64,000 bases of DNA from Lutraria lutraria (taxonomy: Eukaryota > Mollusca > Bivalvia > Venerida > Mactridae): positions 46,505,909 through 46,569,908 of the forward strand of contig OZ026834.1 of the NCBI GenBank assembly GCA_964023205.1, in the 5' to 3' direction. The translations under genes were made by a program, and so were the position numbers. Within the stretch, counting starts at the first letter, position 1. Every line of letters starts with the position of its first letter. Positions 24,490 through 36,600 of this stretch are shown piece by piece. The notes under the pieces are model-generated. The model was not told where the DNA came from. It saw only the letters and a program-made list of their open reading frames with translations, and did no database searches.

Positions 24490-25028
24490 TATATTTCAAC
24501 TGTTTCTTTCCTTGGACCTTCAGTGTCTGTATTTCACGGCTGCCATTTATGCCTCACTTCGGATTTTCAAGTTTTTGTGTTCATGTTAAAGCATCTCGTT
24601 AACGATTTAAAATAAAAGAAATCAGGTATACGCTTTATATTCGTTTTGATTTATCTTTTATGCACATGTTTAATGGAGATTGTATACGCGTATGCATTAA
24701 TTTATGTTTTTTGTCCGTTATTAATTAATGCATTCATGACAATTTGGTTTATGTGTTGAGTAGAGTTTTTTTTTTTAAAAATTCCATCAGATCGTTGTAT
24801 GAATAATGTTTATACTTTACTATCCGCGATGTAGGCTAAAACTCGGTTAACACCATTGATATTTATATAATCATTCAGGGATATTTTGAACAGCATCAAG
24901 ACAGGCAGCCTACTTGTAATGTTGGGAGTTAGGCATCTGTCATCGTGGTGTCGGCTTTCTATATTCCGATAAATCACTATAATATAAGCTATTGTCTTAT
25001 AAATGTCTTTATCACAATAAACCAAATA

Positions 25029-25125
25029 CAGTAAAACTTTGTTATTTCGAGCATCAACATTACGAGCACCAGGTTTATCTCGAGCACTTAGTCTGATGAC
25101 TCATCGAGATAACGGGGGTTTACTG
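25029..25125. mobile_element. 97-bp palindromic MITE with CAGTAAA termini
   Basis: The left end CAGTAAAACTTTGTTATTTC and the right end in complement, CAGTAAACCCCCGTTATCTC, are inverted and flanked by TA on both sides. Such short CAGTA-ended TA-flanked elements resemble pogo/Tigger-derived MITEs. It sits in the intron-1 relic of the SLC16 pseudogene. The internal frame of 60 residues is meaningless. Confidence 0.75.
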
Positions 25126-25724
25126 TATGGGTCGTCTGCTCATTATTGGTATAAAACCAAATCAATCTGTGATAGTAAACTGGGATATATGATCAATAAA
25201 TTCGTGATAAATTTCCTTTAAGATTTTAAAATAATCGTAAAACTTATTAATTGTAATGAATAATGAGTATATATAAAATATGTAAATGAATTGATACTCG
25301 AGCGCACTGACATTATTTCGACTTGTTTCAAATGGGATAATGATGCTGAAAATATTCAATGACCGACATCAATTATATTGCCAGATAATGATATACAATA
25401 TATTCAAGCGTACGTCAAGTGCACATGCTTGCACATGCTTGAAAAATATTCAAACTTTGCAATCTTATACCATTTAAAATGTTTTAATAGATGCACGTGG
25501 TAATACATAGATTTATGAAGTGACATTTTGATTAAGTTTATTTAAGTGACTATACATGTATTTATAAAGAGTCTGCATCAGTTTCAAAAGCGCTATCTCT
25601 TAATATTTAAAAACTTAGACACACTGTGATTTGAAAGATTAAGGGCGTGATACATGTTTTAATTACAGGTTTGTTGATAGATAAGATTGGAAATCTGGAC
25701 ATGGCGATGTATCTTACAGGAGCA

Positions 25725-26431
25725 CAATGTTAAGAACTTAAGACCAATTCTCAACAATCGATCAAAAAATCTTTCCTATATACCTTAATCTTCCGCTTAC
25801 GAAAATGGTTCCATTTTTACAATTCAATAGGATAAATGCACACTCAAATATTATGTGCGTTCAAGTCAAAATCAGATCGCTATGCAAAATACAAAGCACT
25901 CGTAAAAAAACAAACTTACCTCAGGATACTACAATATTTACTATCAGTTTTAAATGACGCCATAATTCACGTGATGTATGATAATTGCTGCACTACAGCA
26001 GAAGTCGTTGAGTGCCAGAAATAGCAACCGAACTACTTACGGTGACCTAAATTTACGTAGCAAAATACAGACCAGGCTCTCCAGAGCAACACTATTTGGG
26101 AGTAGAAAAAGTATGTTGCTGTTGAGAGATTGATGCCCTATGGTTTAACAATTAGTAGTTATGGTGCAGTGGAAAATCATGCTGTTGTTGAAGGGAGGTT
26201 TTTGCTCCAGAGAGGTTGTACTGTAGTTCTGAAATATCTCATGTCTCATATTTTCATATCTTTGACACTTACATAAATCATCAAAAGTTTACAATTTGTT
26301 GAACAAACTCAATTAATTTGAAAGAAATATAGATGCAATTAAAGAAGATAATAAATTATATTTGAATGTAATTGATAATCACTGGCTTATTTTTGGCTGC
26401 TTTATAGTTTCGATCAACAGCAGTGCCTTCA
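25725..26431. mobile_element. Composite insertion splitting pseudogene exon 5
   Basis: Bounded by GGAGCA on the left and AGAGC on the right, consistent with a short target duplication of the exon sequence. Inside are a block related to 1445-1640 (25780-25880) and an element ending TTGCTCCAGAGAGGTTGTAC (about 26070-26225), whose relative lies at 51173-51329. It has no coding capacity. Confidence 0.6.
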
Positions 26432-26500
26432 GAGCTTTGATTATTATTGGTTGGTAATATCATGTATGTTGTAATAGCTTGTAGGAAACTATTATTTTTA

Positions 26501-28136
26501 TGTTTTTTTAAAGTACTACAATGTAGTGCTGATGTTAACTTATTATAGATATTATAAAGTTAATGCTAATATTGCACTGTACTGACCAATATTATCTGCA
26601 AAGACAGGAGAGCACAATTTTAATTATTCCAAAAATATGGTTTATGTTGCATTTCGTAAATATAAGAAACATAAATAAATAAAAACAGACGTACAAGTTC
26701 TCATTTATCTGCTTCGTCTGTTATGAAGGTGCATATCGGTCCGTTAGGAAGAATAACTTATAGTGTCAAACCTTCAACTTGTAACTGTATATAAGTAATA
26801 ATGTTATATAACTTAAATGATATTGAATGACAGCCTTAAAGGCCAAACCAACAACACATATTATATTATATGCAGAAGTGATATAAATTCAACAAAATAT
26901 CCAATTATGATAAGTTAAACACTGAAGATACTTGTGCTGCATGTCCACATATAATTGCGAACCATATATATGACAACAATGAATACAAAAATAACTAACA
27001 AAGAAGGTCAAACAGAAACAGTATAAAAGATGCTTTCGTTGAATTAGAACTCGAGGTGTATTTGAAAATGTTTAAGGTGTTTGAACTCCGTCTTGGCGCC
27101 CAGTTCTGTTTGCTATAGGTAGTGAGTAAGACAAGTGTTTACATTAGGAGGTTGTTCAGCAGAACTTCGGGCTCCGAAGTCATAAAATTTGAGATCGGTC
27201 TCCGAGCTCAAATATCAAAAATTGTATTTCAACGTTTCTAAGTTAATTATAACCACACAATAATGATATTATTGATACATTAATTTTGTCTGACAGCATA
27301 GTTTATCTGATCATGTATTCAACTTTTCATCAATTATATTTACTAATATATAATAGAATTTAGTTCAGAGAGCGTTCTCAAGTTTTACAACTGGGCCAGC
27401 ATTAGGCGTTAATTGATACGTAAAATTATGGTAATAAAATATTTCATTTAAAGTAATTTATGACTGCTTGAAAAAATATTTTTCGAACAATGATACTTTA
27501 ACCTTGTCAAATATATTTCAGCTGAATTTAACTTGAACTAATATCAAATATCAAATATCAATACATGTATATCAATTTATATCAGTTGCCATTATTTGCC
27601 CTATTGTTGGTGCATTTTACTGATATATTTTATTTATTTATCAAGGTTAAGTACTACTAATAAATTTTATCAAACGTTCAGCAAGATGGCTTACCCTTCT
27701 TTAGATACTTTTTAACTAACATGGAAAATGCAGAGTCATTTTATGATACTCTGTGTCAGTCCCCCCCCCCCCCCCCCCCCGAGTGTCAGTAAGAGAAACA
27801 GTAAGAAGCATTTAGCGATGCTTAGCCTATTGAGTGTTGTGAAAGTTTTGATGTATCTCCAAAAGCGTTCAAATTAGGTGTTGTGCAGGAACAATCAACA
27901 TTTCCCCCATGTATACATAGCAATCTTCTCTTTATAACTTTTTCAGGAAATCGCCAAATTCTCTTGTTCTTGTTTGAACTTTCTAGTAGAAGTACCGAAC
28001 ATTGTTCGCACAAAATGGGAAATGCAATTTCATTGTCGATATTTAAGGGTGTCATTATAACGCTACCATAATTTTCATAGGGAATCTAGATAATTCGTGG
28101 ACATTAAATGATGTAGACATCACATCAGGCAACAAT
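26501..28136. other. Gene-free stretch with a 20-C run
   Basis: Up to about 27100 this is the 3' flank of the pseudogene duplication. Beyond it is AT-rich DNA with a 20-base C run at 27761-27780, framed by TGTCAGT on both sides. Frames at 27822-28055 (-) and 27883-28071 (+) overlap each other and show no domain. Confidence 0.45.
27761..27780. repeat. Poly-C tract, 20 bases
   Basis: Uninterrupted C20 between two copies of TGTCAGT, so the run may have grown inside a short direct repeat. Confidence 0.95.
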
Positions 28137-28142
28137 TTTATT
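28137..28142 (-). terminator. Likely poly(A) signal of G3
   Basis: TTTATT on the plus strand gives AATAAA on the minus strand, 58 bp past the G3 stop codon. Confidence 0.5.
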
Positions 28143-28199
28143 TCAGAACAAAAAAATCAATATAATTCTGTGCAGCATACACAACTAATGAATAACAAA

Positions 28200-31100
28200 T
28201 TAATACCGTGTTTTAAAAGAGATCGGAAGAACTGACGTTTGTCCGATTCTTGCACAAAATTTACTTCTTGCGATTATGGTAAACATGATAACACCACCCG
28301 TTATCGTAACCGCTCCAGATAGATACATGGCCGTGTCCAGATCTTTATAAATATCAATGAGTAAACCTACAAATGTACAAAATAAAGACAAGTTTTTCTG
28401 CGCGTACATACACATACACCTAGGAAGCAAGTTCAGATTGACGGGGAGGGTGGCTAATTTTAATTTTAGATTTTGTCTGACAACGGGGAGGGGTAAAAAT
28501 CTGTTATAGCCCCATTAAATTGCAATTACAGTCAAACATATTTGTTCCTGTGGCCCTCATATGTACACAAAAGTTATACACTGAAATTTATGTATATACT
28601 GATATATATATTATAACTATGTTGTTAAATGACCAGTTATTGTGAATCAAACATTCAAAGATTTAAAAGCTATCAATGGAATATTACTTTGAATTCTGCA
28701 GTTTTCAACCACATATATAATCACGAGGTTATGAGTAAATAACTTATCATATTTATTGTCATTCTGTAAATGAGAAAGTACCTACCAGCAATCGGAGGTC
28801 CACCTAATACGCCAATTCCATTCGACAACATAAGATATCCTACTCCATCACCAAGGGCTTCAAGTCCAAGTAAATCTGATGTTACCACCACTAGTAAACT
28901 AAGAATCATTCCAAAAGATAATCCATACACTGTACAAACAATGATAAAACCATGCAATGTATGCGAAATTTCCAGAGGTATGACGAACGTTGTTATGCCA
29001 GTTACCAAATTTGCCAGTAAATATAACATTATTCTGTTGATACATTTCAGATTACCTAACATTCCACCAAGTACACAGCCAATACCTGTTCCAACCCCTA
29101 CCATTGTGTAAGACACGGAAGCATACTCCTTACTTAAACCTGCAGTAATTGCATACTCCGGAAAGAAAATGAAAATAATGGCCGATCCTGCATTCCAACA
29201 TATACAACTTATCCAGTAAATTGTAAAATCAAAAGTAAAAATACTAAGAAAATATTTCTTGATTTTCTTCTTAAGGGTCAACTGACTTATGTCACATACA
29301 TTTTCTGCCACTTCATTGTTATCTGATCGTGTGATCGTTTTTGGAACTGGGCTCAACAATAGCGCAAACACGAACATATGTAAATTCAGTCCGGATATGA
29401 TAAATAATGATCCCCGCCAACCATAATACTGAATAATACTATGCATGATGACAGGAAATATTGCAGAACCAATTCCAGATCCGCCTATGGCTATTCCTGT
29501 GGCTAAACTTTGGTGTTTTTCAAAATGCAAACCACACAGTACGAAAGATGATACAAAACTCAAAGAGTAGCCAATACCTAAAACGATATTAAAGTATCAC
29601 TAGATAGCTGTAACATACACATACATTTATACAATTGTTATTTTAACGAAACAAATTGATCATTCGTTTATGTATAAAATTTACTTTCCAATTACTTCCG
29701 TATAAAAGTTTCAATATATTTATTATAATACTAAACTTTGTCCAGAAGGAATCCGCATGTAGTATGTCAACTCAAATACTACAAATTCATCAAAGTGTAT
29801 CATATTACGTTTATGACCTATATCATTAGTGTACAACAGATTCAATAATTACAGGCAAACATAGACCACCCTTGGAAAAGGCAGAATATAGCCTATATTA
29901 GCAGATGGCTTTGATTCACTGGTCATTTGTTCTAAATAACCAAAGACATTTTTTTAAAGAATGGCCTTTGTTCATATGGTAACCTTTATTCAGAGATGGC
30001 CGCTAGCACAAGTTGGACTTTATGTGTATATTGACATATGTTTTTCAATAAAAAACTTGTATCTGGTTTAATATTCTGTGAAAGAAGTGAAACTTACAGT
30101 ATAGGATATATTACCATTGAATGGCCAATTTGTTCAGCCTGACATCTAATGGTATTTAAAACATATATTCCCGGCGGGCTTGGGGTAAAATGATAACGTT
30201 TTGTTCTTGCAAGATACAATTTCAATCGACTTTTCACATAATATACTTACCCCCAAATATCCCATAGAATACATACATGAATTCTAGATTAGGTGCAAAG
30301 GGCATAACAGCCAATCCTATATTTGCAAGAATCGCTCCAAGTAATGTAACTTGGCGATGGTTATATCTTTTCATAAGGAGACTTGCCAGTGGCCCTACAA
30401 TTATAAAAAGCTTGTAATTATAAATCCATGATTATCTCTCAGATATTTGAAATATGATAATGGAAAATGTAAATGCGGTCATGAGTATGTGGACAGATGA
30501 ATTGATGCTCCGTCAAAGTTTCCGGTGATATTGCTTTATCTGGATGTCATCATAAGCAATTTCTCTTCTTAAATTAGTACTTACAAATTGCCAGGACTCT
30601 GCAAGTCGGCAGATCGATTATAGTTTCAACTCGGTTTGCTTTCGTTTTACTTATAATTAAAGATTACAGAGTTGAAATTTTATATGGAAACCTAATATCG
30701 GTTAATAAATAAAGGGGACTTAATTAAGAATGCTTAAATACTTGTTAAAGAAGTTAGACAGAAAGATGCAAACACCAATATGAACATGTATTAAATAATA
30801 TTTTCCCCAATTAGTACACATATGTTCCACATCATAAGGTACATTACAGGTAGCTTAACTAAAACGGTTCAGCTCATCTCTATTGAAATAAAATCTTACT
30901 TCCTATCTATATAAACATGTTACAATCTAGCGGTTTGTTTCTAGGATTGAATTTTACGTTATTCAGAACCAAAACAGTCCATCCGTTTAGCTGAATAGAC
31001 AAAGCGTTAATTCTACAGCAACTTCATAACTTCGAGCCATTGACATGACTCTTGTCCTCGGAGATGATTTGGTTTGGGGCATTACATATATTAAATAATC

Positions 31101-31686
31101 ATTTGTCATCCGCCGCTAATCATTTGTACGGAGAATTTACCTTTTCCTCCGGAGAACGAGCTGTATTATAAAGCCTGAAAAATTGCCTTGGTCAACTTGC
31201 TAATAGTATTTTAATCATAACACAGTCAATGTGGCTACACAATGGTGTCTATACTGACAGGGTGTTCAAATGAGAAATTTACCTGCTCCTAGGAAAAATC
31301 CTAGATTTAACGACCCAACTAAAGCAACAGCCGCTGCGCCGGACTTAAAATCCGCCAGAAGTTCGACTGTGTACACTCCAAATGACTGTGAAGTTCCAAA
31401 CGCCAACACCTAAAATGGAAATTGTATTTGTCGGCAGTGTACAATGTGATCGCATTATCAGTATGTAGCCAGTATTTAGTATAGCAATCATCCTCTACAA
31501 ATATTGTGTAAACAAGATGTTGTTTAAGTAGAAATATATATAATTATGTTTGAATATTTAAATACTAAAATGTATTGCGAGTTTATACTATCTCGAATAG
31601 ATATCAATTACCTGAATGAAAAATGCTGACATCACCACAACACAACCTTGGAATCCACCTTCCGCCATGCAGGACTTTACCAACAT
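28200..31686 (-). CDS. SLC16-like monocarboxylate-transporter-like protein G3 (434 aa, 5 exons)
   Basis: Minus-strand exons 31686-31612, 31409-31283, 30394-30251, 29577-28786 and 28366-28200 join with GT-AG introns (phases 0,1,1,1) into 434 residues. Exon 1 (MLVKSCMAEGGFQGC) parallels G2, and the bases just upstream (CAGAAT) are also shared with G2. Exon 4 has HFEKHQSLATGIAIGGSG, the helix-5 signature, and SPVPKTITRSDNN in the central loop. Exon 5 gives the final helix and a tail containing CARIGQTSVLPIS, as in G2 (CARIGQTSILPTG). Thus G3 is closest to G2 and G1 but inverted relative to them. Upstream it faces a composite transposon beginning only about 90 bp from the ATG, so its promoter may lie in or across repeat DNA. 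Substrate unknown. Confidence 0.9.
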
Positions 31687-32280
31687 ATTCTGTTTTCATT
31701 CAGCTGTATATATGTCATTATGAAAAGCCTTTGTAATTCCAGGTATTCATGTAAATTCAGATTACCATATCATTTCTGGGCCCGTATTCACAAACCAACT
31801 GAGATGAAAAATTATCGAAGAATACCGAAATTATCTTAGTTTATGCCAAGTGATGCTAACTTTGTAAGATTTATCGTCTTAGAGTGAAAACAAACAAAAA
31901 ATTCTTAGATCGACGATTTTTATCTTGTAAGTTGAGTCAAGGTACGAGGTGTCTTAACTTTAAGAAAATTTCTTAGATAAAAACAAAACGAAAATGTATG
32001 CTTCGTCGAACTCATTATTTTTCTATATTTATGAAGATTCCGGATTCTAATCGATTAATTTCTTGGATTATGAACTTTTAAACACTTCTGTCGTTAAACA
32101 ATTTATGGCGACATTAGTAAAGACAGATACCAGTGATTAATGTGATTTTGATGTGATAAACATTTAGACATATAAACATTGCTTTACATGAACACTTTTT
32201 GGTGTAAAATATTCAGCCACTGTATAGTTGATATGAACATGAAATCCAAGGACAACTGTATAATATTAAATCTGTATTAC

Positions 32281-34267
32281 CACTGTGTGGTAGCACTGTA
32301 CGCAAAAAATCAACGGTGTTTACAAGATGGCGGACGGATAAATGTTGTGAGGTAGGTGTCGTTTGTTTTTGGTTCAAACTTTTTAAATACGACGTCCTCT
32401 ACACAATAGTATACATCAAATGAAAGAACTTTAAAACGGCAATCGGCGGCTAATAATCGTTTTTTATCAAACCACGCCGTTTTCACAAAATCAGTGTCTG
32501 AACATCTCGTGTTGAGTTTTTTGAAAAACGAAGCGAGGAAACTGAACAAAACCGACGATTATTCCGTTAAAATGAATGAATCGACAGAAATACTTGTCCA
32601 CGTGTATGGAGAATGTAAAGCTCCTCGCGTATATCCATTATTTCCTCATCAAAATCCCTTGTAGTAGATGTTTTAAAGCTTTTAAATTTTACATACTGTA
32701 CGCCACGGTGCTAAGTGTAAACATTGTACTGTACGCCACGGAGAAAACAATTTCTGTACGCAACGGAGCAACAATTGTGGTCAAAAATCTGTACGCAACG
32801 GAGCAGTCAATGAATAGCTTGTTTCTGTGTTTTTAAAAACATGTCTTCTATACATTGTTATAGAAGAATGCACGCACAAACATCAATAACGATACCAGTT
32901 TTGGCTCAGTATTATCTATTGACATTTTTTCATGAATTTACTAAGTGAATGGCTTTTTGTCGATTACGATTTCAGAATTAGTTGTCCATAACAATTCGGC
33001 TAAATTTGTATTTGTCAATTCAACATTGCCATTGTAAATTAGGTTAAATAAGTCTTCTTCGCTGGTCGAGCAGTCTACTAGACTTTAAACGGATGTCAGA
33101 TGGTGACAGGTAGGTTCGAATCTCAGGTGCTGCGTGTATTTTTCTAAATTAAAATGATATTATAAAGATAAACGGAGCAAAGACAAGATATTAGCATAAG
33201 TTTTCCGCTGAATACTGTTTATATTTGTCATTAGTTATTTTCATATAGATTCTGAAATTTGATAAAATCTAACGTAAGAAAAAAAAACTAACTTATGAAG
33301 ATATTGTTTCAATATTTTTATGGAAAGTGAAACACATATACTGAAACATCAAACGTTATATACTCACTGAAGACCTAACGAGGTCTACGATATTCACTGT
33401 AAAAAAGGAATGTTTATATGCCCCTTGACGTCAGAAACGTCAATTGACCAAATGATTTCAAAATCATGAAAATTGCTTATCCGCTCATTGTAATTATCAT
33501 AGTTTAATCAATTCACTTTTTTAGCATGTAAGAATGAAAAAAATATCTCATTTAGTCCAGCATTGTAGTAACATAATACACGTTTTATCGTTCGAAAGTT
33601 TGTAATTATTCAATCAGGCTTGCCTGCTTTAGTAATCATATTACTGCGCTTTTGAACTCTTCTTTAACAACGCACTTTAAATTGAAAACAAAGTATAAAA
33701 AGACACGTTTTTGAACACACAGAAACAAGCTATTCATTGACTGCTCCGTTGCGTACAGATTTTTGACTAAAATTGTTGCTCCGTTGCGTACAGAAATTGT
33801 TTTCTCCGTGGCGTACAGTACAATGTTTACACTTAGCACCATGGCGTACAGTATGTAAAATTTTAAAAGCTTTAAAACATCTACTACAAGGGATTTTGAT
33901 GAGGAAATAATGGATATACGTGAGGAGCTTTACATTCTCCATACACGTGGACAAGTATTTCTGTCGATTCATTCATTTTAACGGAATAATCGTCGGTTTT
34001 GTTCAGTTTCCTCGCTTCGTTTTTCAAAAAACTCAACACGAGATGTTCAGACACTGATTTTGTGAAAACGGCGTGGTTTGATAAAAAACGATTATTAGCC
34101 GCCGATTGCCGTTTTAAAGTTCTTTCATTTGATGTATAATATTGCGTAGAGGACGTCGTATTTAAAAAGTTTGAACCAAAAACAAACGACACCTACCTCA
34201 CAACATTTATCCGTCCGCCATCTTGTAAACACCGTTGATTTTTTGCGTACAGTGCTACCACACAGTG
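32281..34267. mobile_element. 1987-bp foldback element with long near-identical arms
   Basis: The left arm (about 32281-32840) and right arm (about 33710-34267) are inverted copies differing at only a few positions by eye, joined by about 870 bp of unrelated DNA. Both ends read CACTGTGTGGTAGCACTG. A direct duplication ATTAC abuts both ends (32276-32280, 34268-34272), indicating transposition. Toward the inner end of each arm are four spaced copies of CTGTACGC(A/C)ACGG. Small frames in the arms (e.g. 32310-32549 minus) recur in the copies but match no domain I know. A solo arm lies at 12911-13455. Confidence 0.9.
33055..33135 (+). repeat. tRNA-like sequence inside the foldback element loop
   Basis: CGCTGGTCGAGCAGTCTACT resembles a tRNA D-arm region with box A, and GGTTCGAATCT resembles box B about 45 bp later. 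Acceptor strands do not pair. It is probably a SINE head or tRNA relic. Confidence 0.3.
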
Positions 34268-34484
34268 ATTACAGTCGATTTAAAGTTAAATTAGAACCGT
34301 TGTAAACATTTACATTTTTCCGAGGTAGATCAGGTTATACACCGGTTGTAATGACTTTATATTGTAATACATAAACAGAACACTATCGTAATGCGCCGTG
34401 GCTGAGAGGTAAAGACTATGTTTTTTTTTATTTGTAACGACCATGAGTTCAAAACTACCAAAATCCTTTTTTATTAACATTATA

Positions 34485-34518
34485 TCAGGTAGTTGTATTT
34501 GTTAATACAACTACCTGA
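34485..34518. repeat. Perfect 15-bp hairpin with 4-nt loop
   Basis: TCAGGTAGTTGTATT (34485-34499) is exactly complementary to 34504-34518 across TGTT. It lies between the foldback element and the right GGGCCC end. Confidence 0.85.
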
Positions 34519-36600
34519 TTATATATAGTATTCGAAATTGCAATTTCTTTCCGACTTTCAAGTATTACCCTTCAAATTGTGAAAATCAAAATTAATATCT
34601 TGTTTCATGTATACACAATAATGTGTACTATAAACTATACAAGCAGTATGCAGTAGAGAAGGTGATAGACTGTTTACTGTTATTAATCACTTCTTGCGAC
34701 GAGGAGAAAGCACGGCGAGTGAAAGCGATGCTGCGTGTTGAATTTACATGTTTGAATTGTTTTGAAACGATATAATAAAATAATGAAAAAATAAACCAAA
34801 ACAAAATAATAAAAAGGATTTAAAATAATCAAAAGAAAAACAAACATACAAAATATAATTATAAAATGACATTAACTAGGTTCGAACCAATGGTTAAAAT
34901 GGTGTCTCAAAATCATCAGCACTAACCTTTACGCTATTGAGGCAATCGTAATTATATTTTCTCTATCTTATCTATAATGGTTACCAGGTTTACCTGTTAC
35001 ACCTATATATCGAAATGAGACTAATCCCTCATTAGCATGCAAATTTAAATCGACTTTACCTTGTATAAATTTGGTTGTGAATGCCCATGTTGTGATGTTT
35101 ATTCCAGCTGAAAGCACATGCATGCAAGTACTTCTTTGTGAATTTAATATAGCATCAATTATAACTTAATTATTCTTTCGTGCAGTGTGTTGTTTAGAGT
35201 ATAATACAGGTATAAGCTATTTTAAAACTACCAGTAAACATGCAATTGTATCAGGCCTTGGCAATATGAATTCAGTGAAGCAAATGATATCAGTAAACTA
35301 AAGTGCATTATTTGAATTTGAAATAAATGCTGCACAACTGAAAGATGTTTTTGTTATTAACCATTAATGTTCAGTTATGGATGAAACATTCTACAGCCAT
35401 GTTCAATCTGACTAAAGTATTCGATCTTCCTGACGGCAAGATCTGATGACGGCCTATACAAGTTTCTATTTTCAAAAGTCGGAATTTCCATGATCACTAT
35501 TTATATCTATTTATAATTTAGCCAATCGTATAACTCGTTTCATCGGTTCTTTGGCCGAATGAACTTTCTACCTGACGATGCTATTTAAACGTTAGTAAAC
35601 ATTAAATTACGTATAACATATTTGTCTGCAACCACTTTTTGATTTTTTTTAGTAATCCTGATCGATTCGGCCATAGTAGTACAGAAAATTTAATAAACAC
35701 GCATGTCACATGGGCGCTATCATTACATTTAGTTGCGTAAGAATAGGTGTTCGTGATAACTACAAGTCAAATATTGCTTTTTACTGCGGTTAAAAATAGA
35801 ATCAGATCACTTTCAGAATAATGAAAGTAAGGCGCTGATTGGCTAGTGGAAAAGGTCACCTGAGGTGACCTTCTATAGGTCGTCTTCAGATCCTCATAGC
35901 GTAGCGGGTTTAAGGATATGATTTTAATCAGATTGCAGCCATGTTGAGCCTCTGTTGACATTAAATCTCACATATACGAGAGTTGTCCGTTAAGTACGTA
36001 GACTTTTCTTATTATAAGGGTTTTAGGCAGACGTAATTTGCTTGCAATTCACCATTTTTAACTGTTTTATTTAGCGTTTTATATCAACACATACTATTCA
36101 AATAACACGTGCGCCGCATAGCGTTACTGGTTGTCATGGAAACATCAATAGTGAAACTTTATCAAAATTTGCAAAACCACGATATAGAATATGAATAGTA
36201 TTTTGTCTATGCAAAGTAGCATTCAGTTATCATGCATAAAGGACTTCGGTGTTATGAGAAAAGTCTGCATACTTAATGGACAGCCCTCGTATGTATACAT
36301 ATTTCATAGTAGGAATCAATTAAAAACATGAGTGATCAATGATACTTGAGTTCTGACGCCCTGATATGTTGCTGGAACTTTACCGAATTACTGTATACTT
36401 CATACAATTACATAATGTCAAACACATGATATATCAGTGAGGAATCTGTTTGTATTCTGCAAACATGACCAACAATTATATTTGTGTCATCTGTGGCTGA
36501 AAATAATACCAAAACGTATCCGTAAAATTGAGAAAGTGTATAACACTCACAGGTTAAACTAATCGCCAACCGTAAGTTATGACGTATGGGAATTCCGTGG
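34519..36600. other. Gene-free stretch with a minus-strand tRNA-like relic
   Basis: No gene is supported. A minus-strand tRNA-like stretch lies at 34868-34945, with the palindromic box-B core GGTTCGAACC and a 5' half reading AGGTTAGTGCTGATG. The 64-residue minus frame at 35767-35961 has no domain. A perfect 21-bp palindrome is listed separately. Confidence 0.4.
35852..35872. repeat. Perfect 21-bp palindrome with AGGTCA half-sites
   Basis: AAGGTCACCT-G-AGGTGACCTT is a perfect inverted repeat. It includes AGGTCA and TGACCT, the half-site of many nuclear receptors, 7 bp apart. No gene lies within about 4 kb on either side, so a regulatory role is speculative. Confidence 0.6.

Larger units (their letters stand above)
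24903..26500 (+). pseudogene. SLC16-like pseudogene, partial copy of G4
   Basis: Exon 1 relic at 24903-24968 aligns base for base with G4 exon 1, but the ATG has become AGG, a TGG has become TAG, and the GT donor has become AT. Exons 2-4 are deleted, joining an intron-1 relic (25190-25440) to an intron-4 relic (about 25580-25668). Exon 5 starts after a preserved AG at 25669 with GLLIDKIGNLDMAMYLTGA, is broken at 25724, and resumes near 26432 after an insertion of about 700 bp, with a TAA and a TAG soon after. No functional protein is possible. It shows that the cluster has both gained and lost copies. Confidence 0.9.
24500..27100 (+). repeat. Segmental duplicate of the G4 locus (compare 42950-48330)
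   Basis: Upstream (24530-24765 against 42970-43215), exon 1, intron 1, intron 4, exon 5 and 3'-flank (26560-27060 against 47620-48240) all align in the same order and orientation with G4. Examples are GCCTCACTTCGGAT, CGCTTTATATTCGTTTTGAT, TATACTGACCAATAT and CCAACAACACA. The duplicate lacks exons 2-4 and carries its own insertions. The G4 copy carries a LINE tail upstream that is absent here. Confidence 0.85.

Noticed and set aside
34485..34518. let-7-like microRNA hairpin (AGGTAGTTGTAT in the stem)
   Set aside because: The stem is only 15 bp with a 4-nt loop, too short for a precursor. The seed begins CAGGTAG instead of GAGGTAG, and the dyad lies among transposon ends.
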